From: an uncultured Eubacteriales bacterium
Lineage (GTDB): Bacteria > Bacillota > Clostridia > Oscillospirales > Oscillospiraceae
Reading direction: 5' to 3'
DNA length: 56,375 nucleotides
Assembly (NCBI GenBank): GCA_949296115.1
Contig: CASFNR010000006.1
Location: 1-56,375 of the forward strand
This document shows, one piece after another, positions 1 to 6,677 of this stretch. Positions within the stretch are counted from its first letter, which is position 1, and the number at the start of each line of letters is the position of its first letter. The notes under the pieces were generated by a model, which saw nothing but the letters and a program-made list of their open reading frames with translations, did no database searches and had not been told where the DNA came from. The position numbers and the translations under genes are program-made.

Positions 1-26
1 TCATACTTACCGGTGATCTTAGCCAT
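1..26 (-). CDS. 5' end of an unidentified gene (possibly ribosomal protein S6)
   Basis: Only the first eight codons lie in the window; the minus strand reads ATG followed by codons for MAKITGKY. An AGGAGG ribosome site sits about 8 bp before the ATG, and a consensus promoter lies about 80 bp upstream. The short N-terminus and the leader containing a CCCGG/CCGGG stem would fit rpsF, whose product often starts this way in Clostridia. Eight residues cannot prove that, so the name is left open. Confidence 0.6.
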
Positions 27-104
27 GTTGATTGCACCTCCTTTTGGACTTTTGGCCCCCGGTCGCGCCGGGAGCAAGGATTGTCCGCATTCGCAGACCT
101 GTTT

Positions 105-133
105 ATTTTATTCGAAAAGGGAAGAAATGTCAA
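105..133 (-). promoter_or_regulatory. Sigma-A promoter for the minus-strand gene at the window start
   Basis: On the minus strand a perfect -35 TTGACA (128-133) is separated by 17 bp from a -10 TAAAAT (105-110). It drives the gene starting at 26 with a leader of about 70 nt. Confidence 0.8.
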
Positions 134-227
134 GATATTTTTCCGGAAAAACCAGGGTTTTGTGAAAAAGAGGTGGGTTTTTCCGGATCATAAAATTCCT
201 GTTGGAGTATTTCGACAAAAAAAGGAG

Positions 228-256
228 TTGCATTTTCCTTCTGACTCTGTTATAAT
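228..256 (+). promoter_or_regulatory. Promoter of tRNA-Gly
   Basis: TTGCAT (228-233), 17 bp spacer, TATAAT (251-256). The -10 ends 11 bp before the mature tRNA, as expected for a single tRNA unit with a very short leader. Confidence 0.85.
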
Positions 257-267
257 ACCATCCAGAC

Positions 268-341
268 GCAGGGTTCGTATATCGGTAATACAACGGCTTC
301 CCAAGCCGTGAAGGCGGGTTCGACTCCCGTACCCTGCTCCA
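268..341 (+). tRNA. tRNA-Gly (anticodon CCC)
   Basis: It folds as a cloverleaf. The acceptor stem is GCAGGGT (268-274) with ACCCTGC (331-337). The anticodon stem ACGGC/GCCGT encloses loop TTCCCAA, giving anticodon CCC, which reads GGG glycine codons. The T arm has the GGGTTCGACTCCC core (316-328). The discriminator T338 is followed by an encoded CCA (339-341). The gene is a single unit with its own promoter and terminator. Confidence 0.93.
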
Positions 342-380
342 AACAAGAAAGACCACCCTGCGGGGTGGTCTTTCCTGTTT
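341..380 (+). terminator. Rho-independent terminator of tRNA-Gly
   Basis: An 18-bp stem with one mismatch (341-358 with 363-380) and a TGCG loop immediately follows the CCA. The T-rich 3' arm (TTTCCTGTTT) provides the U tract. Confidence 0.8.
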
Positions 381-394
381 GGAAGGAAGAGGAA

Positions 395-507
395 GGGAGT
401 CGAACCCATGTAAATGTAGATGTCCGGTGGACATCTGCTGCTGCCAGTGCAAACACTGGCAGCTACCTTACGTTTCCCCCCGGAGGGGGAAACGGCAATC
501 GACTCCC
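395..507. other. Cloverleaf-like inverted-repeat structure built from tRNA T-arm fragments
   Basis: A 9-bp outer stem, GGGAGTCGA (395-403) with TCGACTCCC (499-507), encloses three perfect hairpins. These are 418-425/429-436 (8 bp, GGT loop), 440-449/454-463 (10 bp, CAAA loop) and 471-480/485-494 (10 bp, CGGA loop). The result is a four-way junction. The left outer arm is part of a 13-bp exact inverted copy (395-407) of the tRNA-Gly T arm at 316-328. The right arm is part of a 14-bp direct copy (499-512) of tRNA positions 320-333. No convincing reading frame covers it. It could be a structured RNA, a REP-type element or the scar of a tRNA-targeting insertion. Confidence 0.6.
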
Positions 508-510
508 GTA

Positions 511-805
511 CCAGGCAGGGCCTGGAGCCATAGCGCTCCGGGTCTATTCCTTTTTTGGGGATTTCCGCCCGGTAACGAAGCTGCATCCAAAGCGTTGAAT
601 GTATACACCAGGCAGGGCCTGGAGCCAATGCGCTCCGGATCTTTCCCTTTTTTGGGATTTCTGCCCGGTGACCAAGCTGCATCCAAAGCGTTAAATTTAA
701 AGGTATACACCAGGCAGTGCCCGGCCCCAATGCGCTCCGGACATTCCCTTTGACCAAAGTTTCTGCCCGGCAACAAAGCTGCGTTTGAACTTCTGAATAT
801 ACAAA
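511..805. repeat. Three imperfect ~100-bp tandem repeats
   Basis: Units start at 511, 608 and 710 (periods 97 and 102 bp) and share a CCAGGC head, a GCGCTCC core, a (T)GCCCGG block and an AAGCTGC tail. Units 1 and 2 begin with a small perfect hairpin (CCAGGC-AGG-GCCTGG), and all carry GCTCC pairing with an upstream GGAGC-like arm, degraded in unit 3. Open frames exist on both strands but only because the repeat lacks stops; they have no ribosome site and no recognisable protein. Together with 395-507 this accounts for the gene-free stretch 381-857. Confidence 0.75.
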
Positions 806-812
806 ATCAAGG

Positions 813-838
813 ACAGGCCGCCCGGAAGGACGGCCTGT
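813..838 (-). terminator. Probable terminator downstream of the CapA gene
   Basis: An 8-bp GC-rich stem, ACAGGCCG (813-820) with CGGCCTGT (831-838), lies 20 bp past the stop of the minus-strand CapA gene. The minus-strand tail is only moderately T-rich, so efficiency is uncertain. Confidence 0.5.
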
Positions 839-857
839 TTTCCGATATGCGGCAGGG

Positions 858-2390
858 TCACGCCGCCAGAACGTCTGCTTGTGTCAGGTAAGCCCGGCAC
901 TTTTCCAGTCCGGAACCCAGGATTTCCATGGTACGGGAATAGGAGTTCTTGGCGTTGGTGAACTGCTCTTCCGTCAGGCCGTACAGGGTTTTCCACTGGT
1001 CCTGCTGGGCCAGATCCAGGGGCAGAATGTTGAATTCGTACTTCCAGTCGGCGGTGACAAACTTGTTTACCCAGGTTGGCAGCACCTCCACATCGGACAC
1101 CCTGACCAGCCCAGTGGAGTCTTTCTCAAAGACGACGCTGAATACCACCCCGTCCTCAGTATGGCCGGTTTTCAGCTTCATCTCTTCAATGCGTTGGTTG
1201 GACACCGCATTGCCCAGAGAGTAGATGCACACCGTCCGGTGTTCCGGGTCGGTGGTGGAGGTGAGCAGGTCCATGGGCTGCACCACATGGGGATGACCGC
1301 CGATGATCACGTCCACGCCCATATCGCAAAGCTTCTGGGCGATGGTTCGCTGGGTTTCGTTCTCCGTGGTTTCGTACTCCTTGCCCCAGTGGATATAGAC
1401 AATGGTGGCCTCCGCCCCCTGGGCCAGCATCTCATCGTACACGCCCTGAATTTCGGTGTAGAAGGATGGCAGATCATCGGTGGTAAAGTAATTCACCAGA
1501 GCGGGATTCTCCACCTGGGAATTGTTGTTCAGCCGGGGCTTTCCTGCGTCCATCACCATGGTGTAGGTGTAGCAGGTGATGCCCAGCTGGATGCCGTTCA
1601 CATCCGCAATCAGGTAGCGGGGCTCCTGTTCGGTGAGCCGGGTGCCCACGGAAGAGAGTCCCTTGGCCCGAACCTGCTCCACCGTCCGGGTCAAACCGGG
1701 CATCAGGGTGTCGTAGCAGTGGTTGTTGGCGGTGAGCAGCAGGTCATAGCCCGCTCCCGCCACGGAATCCAGGATGCTGTCGGGGCAGTTGAAGCTGGGA
1801 TTGCCCTGATAGGGGAAGTCCGAACCGCCCAGCGTGGTCTCCAGATTGGCTACCCCATAGTCCGCCTGGGAGATGTAGGGGGCAATGTACTGGAACAGAG
1901 AGCTGAAATTGTATTCTCCTTCTCCCGCATAGCATTTGGCGTCATATTTTTCCAGGAAGAGGGTACCGTGCATCAGCAGATCTCCCATGGAGGAGACTGT
2001 GGCCCGGGCGGTGACCACCGGCAAAGTGGACTCTGTCTGGGTTTCGGCGGGGAGGGATGGGGTGGTTTCCGATGCCGGCGGCTGGTCTTTGCCGCACTGG
2101 GTCAGAACCAGCGCCAGCAGCACAAGCAGGACGACTGCGGCCGTTCCAATCAGGGGCAGCGGGGAAGCCTTCTTCCGGCGGCGACGTCTTGGGCGGAGGG
2201 TCGGCAAATCCTCCGCCGGGGTCCGGGGCGACTGGGCCGGGGGACGGCGGCGAGGGGATTCCTGCCTGCGGACGGAATTGGCCGTGTCACTCCGGGATGT
2301 CTTGGTTGTCTGATTGTTGGGGGAATTGGCTGCTCCGCCGGGGGCGGCATCGCCTGCCCTGGTGCGGGGACGTTCAAATTTTCCTGCCAT
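858..2390 (-). CDS. CapA-family (PGA_cap, metallophosphatase-like) membrane-anchored protein
   Basis: The 510-residue protein has a long basic, Pro/Arg-rich cytoplasmic N-terminus (1-77), one membrane segment (about 80-98) and an extracytoplasmic CapA domain. Motifs of this metallophosphoesterase-like family are visible: GDLLMH (136-141), ANLET (181-185), ANNHCYD (221-227), HWGKEYE (334-340) and GGHPHV (364-369). Family members are linked to poly-gamma-glutamate capsule synthesis or to cell-wall metabolism. No capB/capC neighbours are present, so a true PGA capsule role is not supported; an envelope role is the safer inference. A CAGGAG site precedes the ATG. It stands alone, with the repeat region downstream and the divergent HtrA gene upstream. 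The cysteine in the membrane segment (LTQC) is too far from the N-terminus to be a lipobox. Confidence 0.85.
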   Translation of the reverse strand: MAGKFERPRTRAGDAAPGGAANSPNNQTTKTSRSDTANSVRRQESPRRRPPAQSPRTPAEDLPTLRPRRRRRKKASPLPLIGTAAVVLLVLLALVLTQCGKDQPPASETTPSLPAETQTESTLPVVTARATVSSMGDLLMHGTLFLEKYDAKCYAGEGEYNFSSLFQYIAPYISQADYGVANLETTLGGSDFPYQGNPSFNCPDSILDSVAGAGYDLLLTANNHCYDTLMPGLTRTVEQVRAKGLSSVGTRLTEQEPRYLIADVNGIQLGITCYTYTMVMDAGKPRLNNNSQVENPALVNYFTTDDLPSFYTEIQGVYDEMLAQGAEATIVYIHWGKEYETTENETQRTIAQKLCDMGVDVIIGGHPHVVQPMDLLTSTTDPEHRTVCIYSLGNAVSNQRIEEMKLKTGHTEDGVVFSVVFEKDSTGLVRVSDVEVLPTWVNKFVTADWKYEFNILPLDLAQQDQWKTLYGLTEEQFTNAKNSYSRTMEILGSGLEKCRAYLTQADVLAA

Positions 2391-2666
2391 ACCGGTTCTC
2401 CTGTGCTGCCTGAGCGGCAGTTCCGCATTTTGATAGTTGCCCCTATTTTATCACATTCTCTCTGAAAAAGGAATCTAAAAAGTATGAACTTTTCTTGTAC
2501 GGCCCGCCACGTTCCGGACATGGACCGTTCATAAAAGGTTTACAGGAAATCGCCTTCTTTTTCAGAGTTTTTTCAGGAATTGGTGGTACCGTATGGGTAA
2601 CAAAACAAACAGCCATCCACGGCTTCCCGCAGCCGGCGGGAAGTGAGAAACAAAAGGAGGATCAAT

Positions 2667-3995
2667 ATGGAATACGAAGAATATCAACCCTATCAGGATA
2701 CCCAACAGCCCCGGCAGCCTGAACCGGTGATGCCGGAATACAGCACCCCTCATCCTGCGCCTGAAAAGCCGAAAAAGAAGAAAGGAGCCGGCATCATTGC
2801 ATTGGCTCTGTGCTTCTCTCTCATCGGCGGTGCAGTGGGCGCCGGCGGCGTGCTGCTGGCCGGACGGCTGAACAACAACGGCAGCGAATACAGCCAGCAG
2901 GAGCTGGCTGTGATGGTGGAGGGTCTGCGCAGCGCCTCCCAACTGGAGATCACCACTGTGGATACCGACACCCTGATGACGCCGGCGGAGGTGTATGCCG
3001 CCAATGTTAATTCCACCGTTGGTATTACCACCTCCATCACCACCAATTTCTGGGGTTTCCAGACAACCTCCGCTGCCTCCGGTTCCGGGTTCATCATTTC
3101 CACCAACGGCTATATCCTGACCAATTATCACGTGATTGAGGATTCTGACAGCATCACCGTGGCCATGTATGACGGAACCACCTACGATGCCCAGTTGGTG
3201 GGCTATGACGAGAGCAACGACATCGCCGTGCTGAAGATTGAAGCGGAGGACCTGGCCCCTGTGGTGCTGGGTGACTCCGATGCCATGAATGTGGGCGACA
3301 GCGTGGTTGCCATTGGCAATCCCCTGGGTGAGCTGACCTTCTCCCTGACCTCCGGCGCCATCAGCGCCATGGACCGGAAGATCACCCTTTCCGGCGGCAT
3401 CACCATGGACCTGATGCAGACGGACTGCGCCATCAACTCCGGCAACTCCGGCGGCGCCCTGTTCAACCTTTACGGTGAGGTCATTGGTGTGACCAACGCC
3501 AAGTATTCCAGCTCTTCCTCTTCCGAGGCGTCCATTGATAACATCGGATTTGCCATTCCCATCAACTCCGTCAAGAGCATTGTAGAGAGCATCATTGAAA
3601 AGGGCTATATCGCCAAGCCCTATATCGGCGTCAGCGTGATGGATGTATCCCAGGAGAATCTGATTTACGGTGTGCCGGAAGGCGTGGCCATCCAATCCGT
3701 CACAGAGGATTCTCCTGCGGAAGAGGCCGGACTGATGGCGGGTGACATCATCACCGCCGTAGACGGCGAGGCGCTGGACAGTGATGCCCTGGTGGATCTG
3801 GTGGGTGCGTCCCAGGTGGGCGACACCCTGACCATGGACATCTACCGCCAGGGTGAGACGCTGCAGATTTCCGTTACCGTTGGAGAGCAGATTCAGTCCG
3901 CCCTGCCGGAAGAGTCGGTGCAGCCCACCACCCAGCAGTCCCAGCAGGGATGGGAGGACTTCCCCTTTGAGTATTTCTTCGGCGGCAGACGGTAA
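2667..3995 (+). CDS. htrA: HtrA/DegP-type membrane-anchored serine protease with PDZ domain
   Basis: The 442-residue protein has a hydrophilic Pro/Gln-rich N-terminus, one membrane anchor (about 41-66) and a trypsin-like domain. The catalytic triad is clear: His155 in NYHVIED, Asp185 in NDIAVLKI and Ser261 in GNSGGALFN. One PDZ domain follows (about 330-415, with EAGLMAGDIITAVDGE). Such proteases degrade or refold misfolded envelope proteins outside the membrane. I start at ATG 2667 because AAGGAGG lies 7 bp upstream; an in-frame ATG at 2643 lacks a site. The C-terminus is short and Gln-rich. The gene is a single transcription unit that converges on the GGDEF gene at a shared terminator. Confidence 0.93.
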   Translation: MEYEEYQPYQDTQQPRQPEPVMPEYSTPHPAPEKPKKKKGAGIIALALCFSLIGGAVGAGGVLLAGRLNNNGSEYSQQELAVMVEGLRSASQLEITTVDTDTLMTPAEVYAANVNSTVGITTSITTNFWGFQTTSAASGSGFIISTNGYILTNYHVIEDSDSITVAMYDGTTYDAQLVGYDESNDIAVLKIEAEDLAPVVLGDSDAMNVGDSVVAIGNPLGELTFSLTSGAISAMDRKITLSGGITMDLMQTDCAINSGNSGGALFNLYGEVIGVTNAKYSSSSSSEASIDNIGFAIPINSVKSIVESIIEKGYIAKPYIGVSVMDVSQENLIYGVPEGVAIQSVTEDSPAEEAGLMAGDIITAVDGEALDSDALVDLVGASQVGDTLTMDIYRQGETLQISVTVGEQIQSALPEESVQPTTQQSQQGWEDFPFEYFFGGRR

Positions 3996-4051
3996 AACAG
4001 AAATTCCCGCGCCCGAAATGAAACGGAACCGATAAAAACGGGTAAAAAGCA

Positions 4052-4094
4052 AAATCCCCCTTTATGCAGGAAACAGCTGCACAAAGGGGGATTT
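4052..4094. terminator. Bidirectional terminator between htrA and the GGDEF gene
   Basis: AAATCCCCCTTT pairs with AAAGGGGGATTT and encloses an inner TGCAG/CTGCA stem. A-rich and T-rich flanks serve both converging genes. Confidence 0.85.
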
Positions 4095-4104
4095 GTGGTT
4101 CCGT

Positions 4105-5049
4105 TTACGGAGAAACCGCATAGCGGTCTTTGCCCTTCTTTTTGGCATCGTACAGGGCTGCGTCGGCCCGCTTGAAGGCACTTTCCAGGGTGTCGTCGGG
4201 CTGGATGGGAGTGATGCCGATGGAGATGCTGGTCCAGGCGTCGGTGTCCTTGCCGGACTCCGACACGCGCCGGAGAATCCGCTCAGCCAGCAGCTGGGCT
4301 TTGGCCTTGCTGTCCAGTCCGTTGCACAGCAGAACAAACTCATCTCCGCCCATCCGACACACCAGGTCCTCACTGCGCAGGGCTGCGGTAAGGAGCCGGG
4401 AGAGCTTCTGCAATACCACATTTCCAGCCAGATGACCGTAGGTATCGTTGATCTGCTTAAAATTATCCAGATCCAGAACAAAGAGCCATGCGGTGTGCTT
4501 GTCCAGAGCGGCATAACGCTCCTCAAAGGTTCTGTAATTCATCAGGCCGGTGAGACTGTCGTGCTGTGCCAGCTTAGACAGCGTTTCAATCTGCTCCTGA
4601 GACTGCTCAATCTGCTGACGCAGGCTTTTGGGATAATATTCCCCATCCAGCTGATCCAGATTGGGGGTAGACAAGTGGATATGATGAATTTTCCATACAC
4701 CGGCGGATTGCTTGTACAGCAGGGAAAAGCGGCTGTTCATGTTGATGCAGATACGGTGGTCACTGCTCTCCCACCAGATGTATACATTTCCGTAGACCAG
4801 GCTGACCTCCGGCGTAATGCTTTTTTCCTGGCACCAGAGGTTGCGCAGCTGGAGCCGGATATCCTGCCGCTCCTCCATTTCTCTGGACATGGCGGCGGCG
4901 AAATCCTGGACGTTGGCGTAAAATTCGTGGGCGCCGGTACCAATAATGACGCAATCCGGGTCCAATATATCCATCATCTGCTGACTGCCCTGAGCGGAAC
5001 CCAGGTAATATAGACTCCAGAGTTCTTTTGTAAGCTCGAGAAGATTCAT
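4105..5049 (-). CDS. Diguanylate cyclase with NTF2/SnoaL-like sensor domain
   Basis: The 314-residue soluble protein would make cyclic di-GMP from two GTP. Residues 1-135 look like a SnoaL/NTF2-type alpha-beta ligand-binding domain (inference from the pattern of helices and WWESSDH/WKIHHIHLS strands). A short coiled linker (140-160) leads to a GGDEF domain with intact active site GGDEF at 234-238. An inhibitory I-site RSED (225-228) lies exactly five residues before it, so product feedback inhibition is expected. GAAGGAG precedes the ATG. There is no membrane segment, so it probably senses a small cytoplasmic ligand. It is divergent from the second cyclase gene and only 5.7 kb from the cellulose operon. 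Confidence 0.88.
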   Translation of the reverse strand: MNLLELTKELWSLYYLGSAQGSQQMMDILDPDCVIIGTGAHEFYANVQDFAAAMSREMEERQDIRLQLRNLWCQEKSITPEVSLVYGNVYIWWESSDHRICINMNSRFSLLYKQSAGVWKIHHIHLSTPNLDQLDGEYYPKSLRQQIEQSQEQIETLSKLAQHDSLTGLMNYRTFEERYAALDKHTAWLFVLDLDNFKQINDTYGHLAGNVVLQKLSRLLTAALRSEDLVCRMGGDEFVLLCNGLDSKAKAQLLAERILRRVSESGKDTDAWTSISIGITPIQPDDTLESAFKRADAALYDAKKKGKDRYAVSP

Positions 5050-5229
5050 ACAGATACTCCTTCAGATGTCTGCGATAAAGGATCAGAACACGATCTGCCG
5101 GCATAAGCCGGAGCGGCTCGAGATGCTTCGCTGAATTGAAATCTACTAACTATCATAGCAAATATTACTGGAAAATTCAATGAATTTTTTGCTAAGGGGA
5201 GATTTTCATTTGAGTGACCCTCTTTTTAG

Positions 5230-5258
5230 TTGTCTTTTCTATTTTCGGATGTTATAAT
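5230..5258 (+). promoter_or_regulatory. Promoter of the cyclase-kinase-HD-GYP-HPt operon
   Basis: TTGTCT (5230-5235), 17 bp, TATAAT (5253-5258). It leaves an unusually long leader of about 175 nt before the first gene at 5439. The rest of the divergent gap (5050-5229) holds an inverted repeat (TAGCAAA...TTTGCTA with inner AAAATTC/GAATTTT, about 5159-5195) and nothing else I can name. Confidence 0.8.
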
Positions 5259-5299
5259 GTTTTACAAACGTGAAGATGCGGGACGGCGAAGGGGCTTGT

Positions 5300-5359
5300 C
5301 TCACCAGGAACGGTTGATTTATGTGGGCTGCGCCGGTTTCGGCGGTGTGAGTATTTTTT
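5300..5359 (+). promoter_or_regulatory. Possible attenuator hairpin in the leader of the c-di-GMP operon
   Basis: CTCAC (5300-5304) pairs with GTGAG (5347-5351) and encloses CGCCG-GTTT-CGGCG (5331-5344). The structure is followed two bases later by six T residues (5354-5359), the form of an intrinsic terminator inside a 5' leader. No c-di-GMP riboswitch (GEMM) consensus is visible, so the ligand or trigger is unknown. Confidence 0.4.
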
Positions 5360-5438
5360 GAACAAAATCGTGTATGCATTCTCAGAAACCCATCAATGAT
5401 GGAGATTTCTGTGCTGCGTACCAGGGGAGGAGCTTGTT

Positions 5439-6677
5439 ATGGACCCGGTTGGGCAAAGTGCGTCATTGATCAATATGACTGCCGTCATGATTGCAAATGG
5501 ACTGGGCGCCGGACTGATGCTGCTTCTGCTGCTGAGCAAGCGCAGCAACGGCAAAATGGTATCCTTGGACAGCAAGCTTTTTAACGGCATGTGTTGGCTG
5601 TGCATGGCCCTGTGTCTGCTGGAAACGGTTTCCTTCTGGCTGGATGAGGAGGCTTTCTTCGGCGCACGGCAGCTGAACATCTTAACCAATTCTACCCTGT
5701 TTGCCATGAATGCGGTATTTGCCTATTCCTTCAGCGTGTATGTGGACTACAAACTGTTTGAGGATTTTGACCGCCTCCGGCGATATTACCTGGTGGGAGC
5801 CGTTCCGGCGGCAATTGTCTGCCTTCTGTGTGTTGTGAACCTGTTCACCGAGGTATTTTTCTGGGTGACGGAGGACAATGTTTACTATCGTGCGCCATTG
5901 GTGGTGATTACCTATCTTGTAACCTACTGCTATCTTTCCTATGGTGCCATTCTGGTATTCCGTTACCGGCATAAAACCAACAAGTATATGTTCCTGCCGG
6001 TGATGCTGTTCCTTGCTCCTGTGTTTATCTGCAGCATGATTCAGCTGTGCTTCTACGGAATTGCCCTGATTTGGGTTTCCGTTGCATTTGGATTGACGTC
6101 GCTGTACATCAGCTTACAGAACGAACGTGTATTCCTGGATACCCTGACCAATCTGTACAACCGCAGCTATCTGCTGCACTATATGGACTACCTGGTTCGC
6201 CGCACGCACAAGGGAAACCGGGTGCTGGGGGTCATGCTGGATGTCAATGACTTTAAATACATCAACGATACCTACGGCCACCTGGCGGGAGACACGGTGC
6301 TTCGGACAGTGGGCAAAATCCTGCAGACCGTTACCGCCGGGCGGGGCGTGGTGGTGCGCTATGGCGGGGATGAGTTTGTTATCCTGATGGAAAATGCCGA
6401 TGATAAAACCCGGCAGCGGCTCAGATCGGAGATCTATTCCTGGCTGGAGCGGCTTAACGCATCCGGGGAACTGCCCTGCCGGATCAGCCTGTCTATGGGC
6501 ATGGCGGAGTTTGACATGGCGGATGTGGATAAATTCATCCACGACATGGATCAAAAAATGTATGAGGACAAGCGGGCATTCTACCAGCAGGAGGGCAATG
6601 ACCGCCGCTGCAGAAGGCGGGAGCGGGATGAAGGCGAAATCATGGAATCCTGTGAAGCGGGGATGAAAGAATGTTGA
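5439..6677 (+). CDS. Membrane diguanylate cyclase (multi-TM sensor plus GGDEF)
   Basis: The 412-residue protein begins with six or seven hydrophobic segments (about 13-33, 49-66, 85-102, 117-137, 153-175, 184-224), like 7TM sensor modules. A GGDEF domain follows with its active site at 309-313. The residues where an I-site would sit read AGRG rather than RxxD, so product inhibition is probably absent, unlike the neighbouring cyclase. The tail after residue 385 is Arg/Glu-rich and unassigned. A GGGGAGGAG site supports this ATG. The last codons overlap the histidine kinase start by 7 bp, so the two are translationally coupled. It likely produces c-di-GMP at the membrane near the cellulose synthase (inference). 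Confidence 0.9.
   Translation: MDPVGQSASLINMTAVMIANGLGAGLMLLLLLSKRSNGKMVSLDSKLFNGMCWLCMALCLLETVSFWLDEEAFFGARQLNILTNSTLFAMNAVFAYSFSVYVDYKLFEDFDRLRRYYLVGAVPAAIVCLLCVVNLFTEVFFWVTEDNVYYRAPLVVITYLVTYCYLSYGAILVFRYRHKTNKYMFLPVMLFLAPVFICSMIQLCFYGIALIWVSVAFGLTSLYISLQNERVFLDTLTNLYNRSYLLHYMDYLVRRTHKGNRVLGVMLDVNDFKYINDTYGHLAGDTVLRTVGKILQTVTAGRGVVVRYGGDEFVILMENADDKTRQRLRSEIYSWLERLNASGELPCRISLSMGMAEFDMADVDKFIHDMDQKMYEDKRAFYQQEGNDRRCRRRERDEGEIMESCEAGMKEC

Noticed and set aside
395-507. Second tRNA gene
   Set aside because: Only the T-arm fragments match a tRNA; stem lengths and the missing anticodon arm do not fit.
188-757. Minus-strand 189-residue open frame across the repeats
   Set aside because: It only reads through the tandem repeat and the antisense of the tRNA; no ribosome site, and its internal 33-residue repetition mirrors the DNA repeat.
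511-805. CRISPR-like array
   Set aside because: Units are about 100 bp, adjoining and imperfect, with no unique spacers and no cas genes nearby.
858-2390. Lipoprotein signal in the CapA-family protein
   Set aside because: The Cys in LTQC is near residue 99, after a long basic cytoplasmic region, so signal peptidase II processing is improbable.
5265-5438. c-di-GMP riboswitch in the leader of the cyclase operon
   Set aside because: The conserved GEMM blocks of type I and the purine-rich core of type II are not visible.
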